7,703 bases of DNA from positions 1 to 7,703 of the forward strand of contig QCQS01000041.1 of assembly GCA_003212115.1 (NCBI GenBank), given 5' to 3'. Shown here piece by piece: positions 6,031 through 7,703 of the stretch. The notes beneath the pieces were generated by a model that was not told the origin of the DNA, ran no database searches, and was given only the letters and a program-made list of their open reading frames with translations. The position numbers and the translations under genes were made by a program. Within the stretch, counting starts at the first letter, position 1; each line of letters starts with the position of its first letter. Source of the stretch: Prochlorococcus sp. AG-455-E15. GTDB taxonomy: Bacteria > Cyanobacteriota > Cyanobacteriia > PCC-6307 > Cyanobiaceae.

Positions 6031-7703
6031 CCCATTCCCCCATTCCTGACATACCCATACCTGGCATACCCATTCCGCCCATTCCTGGCATACCCATTCC
6101 GCCCATACCTGGCATACCCATTCCGCCCATGCCTCCCATTGGATCTCCACCTGGTCCCCCTGGAACTGCGGCTTCAGGCTCTGGAATGTCAGCCATTGCA
6201 ACTTCTGTTGTGAGGAGCATAGCGGCAATTGATACTGAATCTTGAAGAGCTAATCTTATTACTTTGGTTGGATCTAATATTCCTGAATCTTTTAAATCCT
6301 CATATTTTCCTGAATTAGCATTGAAGCCTTTGTTAAGTCTTTTAATTTCAGCGACAACTACATCACCATTAAACCCAGCATTTTTTGCTATTTGTTTAGT
6401 AGGTTCCAAAAGGGCTTCTTTTACTATATTTATCCCTGTTCTTAAATCATCGGAAGATTTTTGACTTAAATTTAAAAGGTCATCTGATATTTCAATTAAA
6501 GTTTGCCCACCTCCCGGAACTACACCCTCTTCAATAGCAGCTTTTGTAGCATTAAGGGAATCTTCGATTCTTAACTTTTTATACTTCATCTCTGTTTCTG
6601 TTGCAGCTCCAACTTTGATAAGTGCTACTCCTCCAGCTAGTTTTGCTATCCTTTCATTGATTTTGTCCTGATCATACTCTGACTCTGTTATTTCAACTTC
6701 TCTCTTTAATTTTTCTACTCGCGCTTTAACCAAATCTTTAGTGTCTTCGAAGGCAACAATTGTAGTTTTCTCCTTCGTGATAGTTATTTTTTTTGCTTTG
6801 CCTAGATCATTAATCGATACTTTATCAAGCGTCATCGATTTATCTTCACTAATTAACTTAGCTCCTGTAAGAATAGCAATATCTTCAAGGGCTGCTTTTC
6901 TTCTCTCACCAAATAACGGAGCTCTTACAGCAGCTACATTTAACACTCCACTATTCTTATTTAAAACTAAGGTGGTTAAAGCCTCTCCCTCGATATCTTC
7001 GGCAAGGATTAGAAAAGGTGAGCCTGATTTCTGAATTTCTTCAAGTATTGGAACCAGATCAACTAAAGTTGAAATTTTTTGATCAGTTATTAATATTTTA
7101 GGGTTTTCAAGTTCACAAACTTGTATTTCTTGATCTGTTACGAAATATGGAGAACTATAGCCTCTATCAAAAGACATTCCTTCAGTTATATCTAATTCTG
7201 TATCTAGTGATTGAGATTCTTCGACAGTTATCACACCATCTGAAGTAACAATATCCATTGCCTTTGAAATTATAGATCCAATTTCTTCATCACCTCCAGC
7301 ACTAACTGTTGCAACTTTTTGGATATCAGAACCATTTAATGAAATACTTTTGGAACTTAATTTTTCTAGGACAAAAGCCAGGCCTACTTCCATACCTTTT
7401 TTTAATTCCATAGGACTGGCACCAGAAGCAATATTTTTTAATCCCTCTTGAACCATCTTCTGAGTCAAAATGGTGGCTGTTGTTGTTCCATCTCCTGCAC
7501 TCTCTTTTGTCTTGGACGCAACTTGTTCTATTAATTTCGCACCTAAATTAGAAATAGGGTTCTCAATCTCAATCTCTTTAGCAACTGTGGACCCATCTCT
7601 AACAATATCTGGTGAACCAAATTTCCTTTCTATTACTACGTTTTTTGCTTTTGGCCCAATAGTAACCTTTACGGCATTAGCTACAAAATTTACACCTTTT
7701 TCT
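6023..7703 (-). CDS. groEL: Chaperonin GroEL, 60 kDa subunit (start beyond right edge)
   Basis: GroEL forms the double-ring cytoplasmic chamber that folds proteins with ATP and GroES. The frame is open from the right edge, giving 559 codons; about 16 residues are missing from the N-terminus by family alignment. Visible marks are VTIGPKAKNVV and DGSTVAKEIE near the start, AGDGTTTAT (ATP site, visible residues 69-77), RIEDSLNATKAA with the catalytic Asp near visible residue 381, GVVPGGG after it, and GILDPTKVIRLALQ near the end. A TTG at 7468 is an internal leucine, not a start. The tail is a Gly-Met-Pro repeat, but the last residues are GMGEWVN, unlike the usual glycine-methionine ending. Cyanobacteria often have two groEL genes; whether this is the one beside groES cannot be seen here. 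The Gly-Met-rich tail is compatible with the lone copy. Confidence 0.97.
   Translation of the reverse strand, partial: EKGVNFVANAVKVTIGPKAKNVVIERKFGSPDIVRDGSTVAKEIEIENPISNLGAKLIEQVASKTKESAGDGTTTATILTQKMVQEGLKNIASGASPMELKKGMEVGLAFVLEKLSSKSISLNGSDIQKVATVSAGGDEEIGSIISKAMDIVTSDGVITVEESQSLDTELDITEGMSFDRGYSSPYFVTDQEIQVCELENPKILITDQKISTLVDLVPILEEIQKSGSPFLILAEDIEGEALTTLVLNKNSGVLNVAAVRAPLFGERRKAALEDIAILTGAKLISEDKSMTLDKVSINDLGKAKKITITKEKTTIVAFEDTKDLVKARVEKLKREVEITESEYDQDKINERIAKLAGGVALIKVGAATETEMKYKKLRIEDSLNATKAAIEEGVVPGGGQTLIEISDDLLNLSQKSSDDLRTGINIVKEALLEPTKQIAKNAGFNGDVVVAEIKRLNKGFNANSGKYEDLKDSGILDPTKVIRLALQDSVSIAAMLLTTEVAMADIPEPEAAVPGGPGGDPMGGMGGMGMPGMGGMGMPGMGGMGMPGMGMSGMGEWVN
6060..6131 (-). repeat. 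Three 24-base tandem repeats encoding the GroEL tail
   Basis: Units at 6060-6083, 6084-6107 and 6108-6131 are identical except for the last plus-strand base (T, A, G). Each encodes eight residues of the Gly-Met-Gly-Gly-Met-Gly-Met-Pro type in the groEL frame. A shortened, degenerate copy lies at 6045-6059. The block is much richer in GC than the surrounding DNA, as glycine and proline codons require. Copy number may vary between strains through slippage. Confidence 0.93.

Noticed and set aside
6045..6131. CRISPR-like short direct repeats
   Set aside because: The repeats are directly abutting with no unique spacers, and they encode the in-frame Gly-Met-Pro tail of GroEL.
5992..6228. Minus-strand open frame with repeated Trp-Val-Cys-Gln
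   Set aside because: It is the shifted reading of the groEL tail repeats; the repetition comes from the 24-base units.
6264..7034. Two plus-strand open frames opposite groEL
   Set aside because: Both are antisense to conserved GroEL sequence and show no independent features.

Overview
The window looks like a piece of a high-light-adapted Prochlorococcus genome, or a very close marine picocyanobacterium. The DNA is strongly AT-rich, intergenic gaps are very short, and the proteins are cyanobacterial in type. They are an aa3 cytochrome c oxidase with its heme A assembly genes, a DrrA/DrrB-type ABC exporter and a chaperonin. The species call comes from recalled resemblance of the CtaA and CtaB proteins to Prochlorococcus ones, not from a search. 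I see no mobile element, CRISPR array, tRNA or rRNA.

Layout from left to right. Positions 1-1431, minus strand, hold ctaC followed by ctaD (cut by the left edge), coupled by a 4-base ATGA overlap. They encode subunits II and I of the respiratory terminal oxidase. Positions 1432-1694 are an AT-rich divergent intergenic region that must carry signals for both directions; both flanking genes lack an ATG at the expected start and appear to begin with TTG. Positions 1695-6030, plus strand, hold a tight five-gene run: ctaA (heme A synthase), ctaB (heme O synthase, overlapping ctaA by ATGA), an ABC-exporter ATPase, its ABC-2 permease, and an unrecognised acidic protein with a 15-residue repeat in three copies. 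Positions 6023-7703, minus strand, hold most of a groEL gene that runs off the right edge and converges on the unrecognised gene with an 8-base overlap.

The left three quarters form a cytochrome oxidase module. CtaB farnesylates heme B to heme O, CtaA oxidises heme O to heme A, and heme A is inserted into CtaD, next to the CuA-bearing CtaC. The exporter pair shares strand and spacing with ctaA-ctaB, so co-expression is likely, but nothing in the sequence reveals its substrate. GroEL is a separate unit that merely converges on the module.

Most of the region is ordinary core genome. The points most worth checking are the junction near 6023-6047, where the GroEL tail looks as if a one-base loss in a run of five C (plus strand) replaced a natural ending; the two in-frame tandem repeats on either side of that junction; the repeat-bearing unknown protein; and the exporter tied to heme A synthesis.
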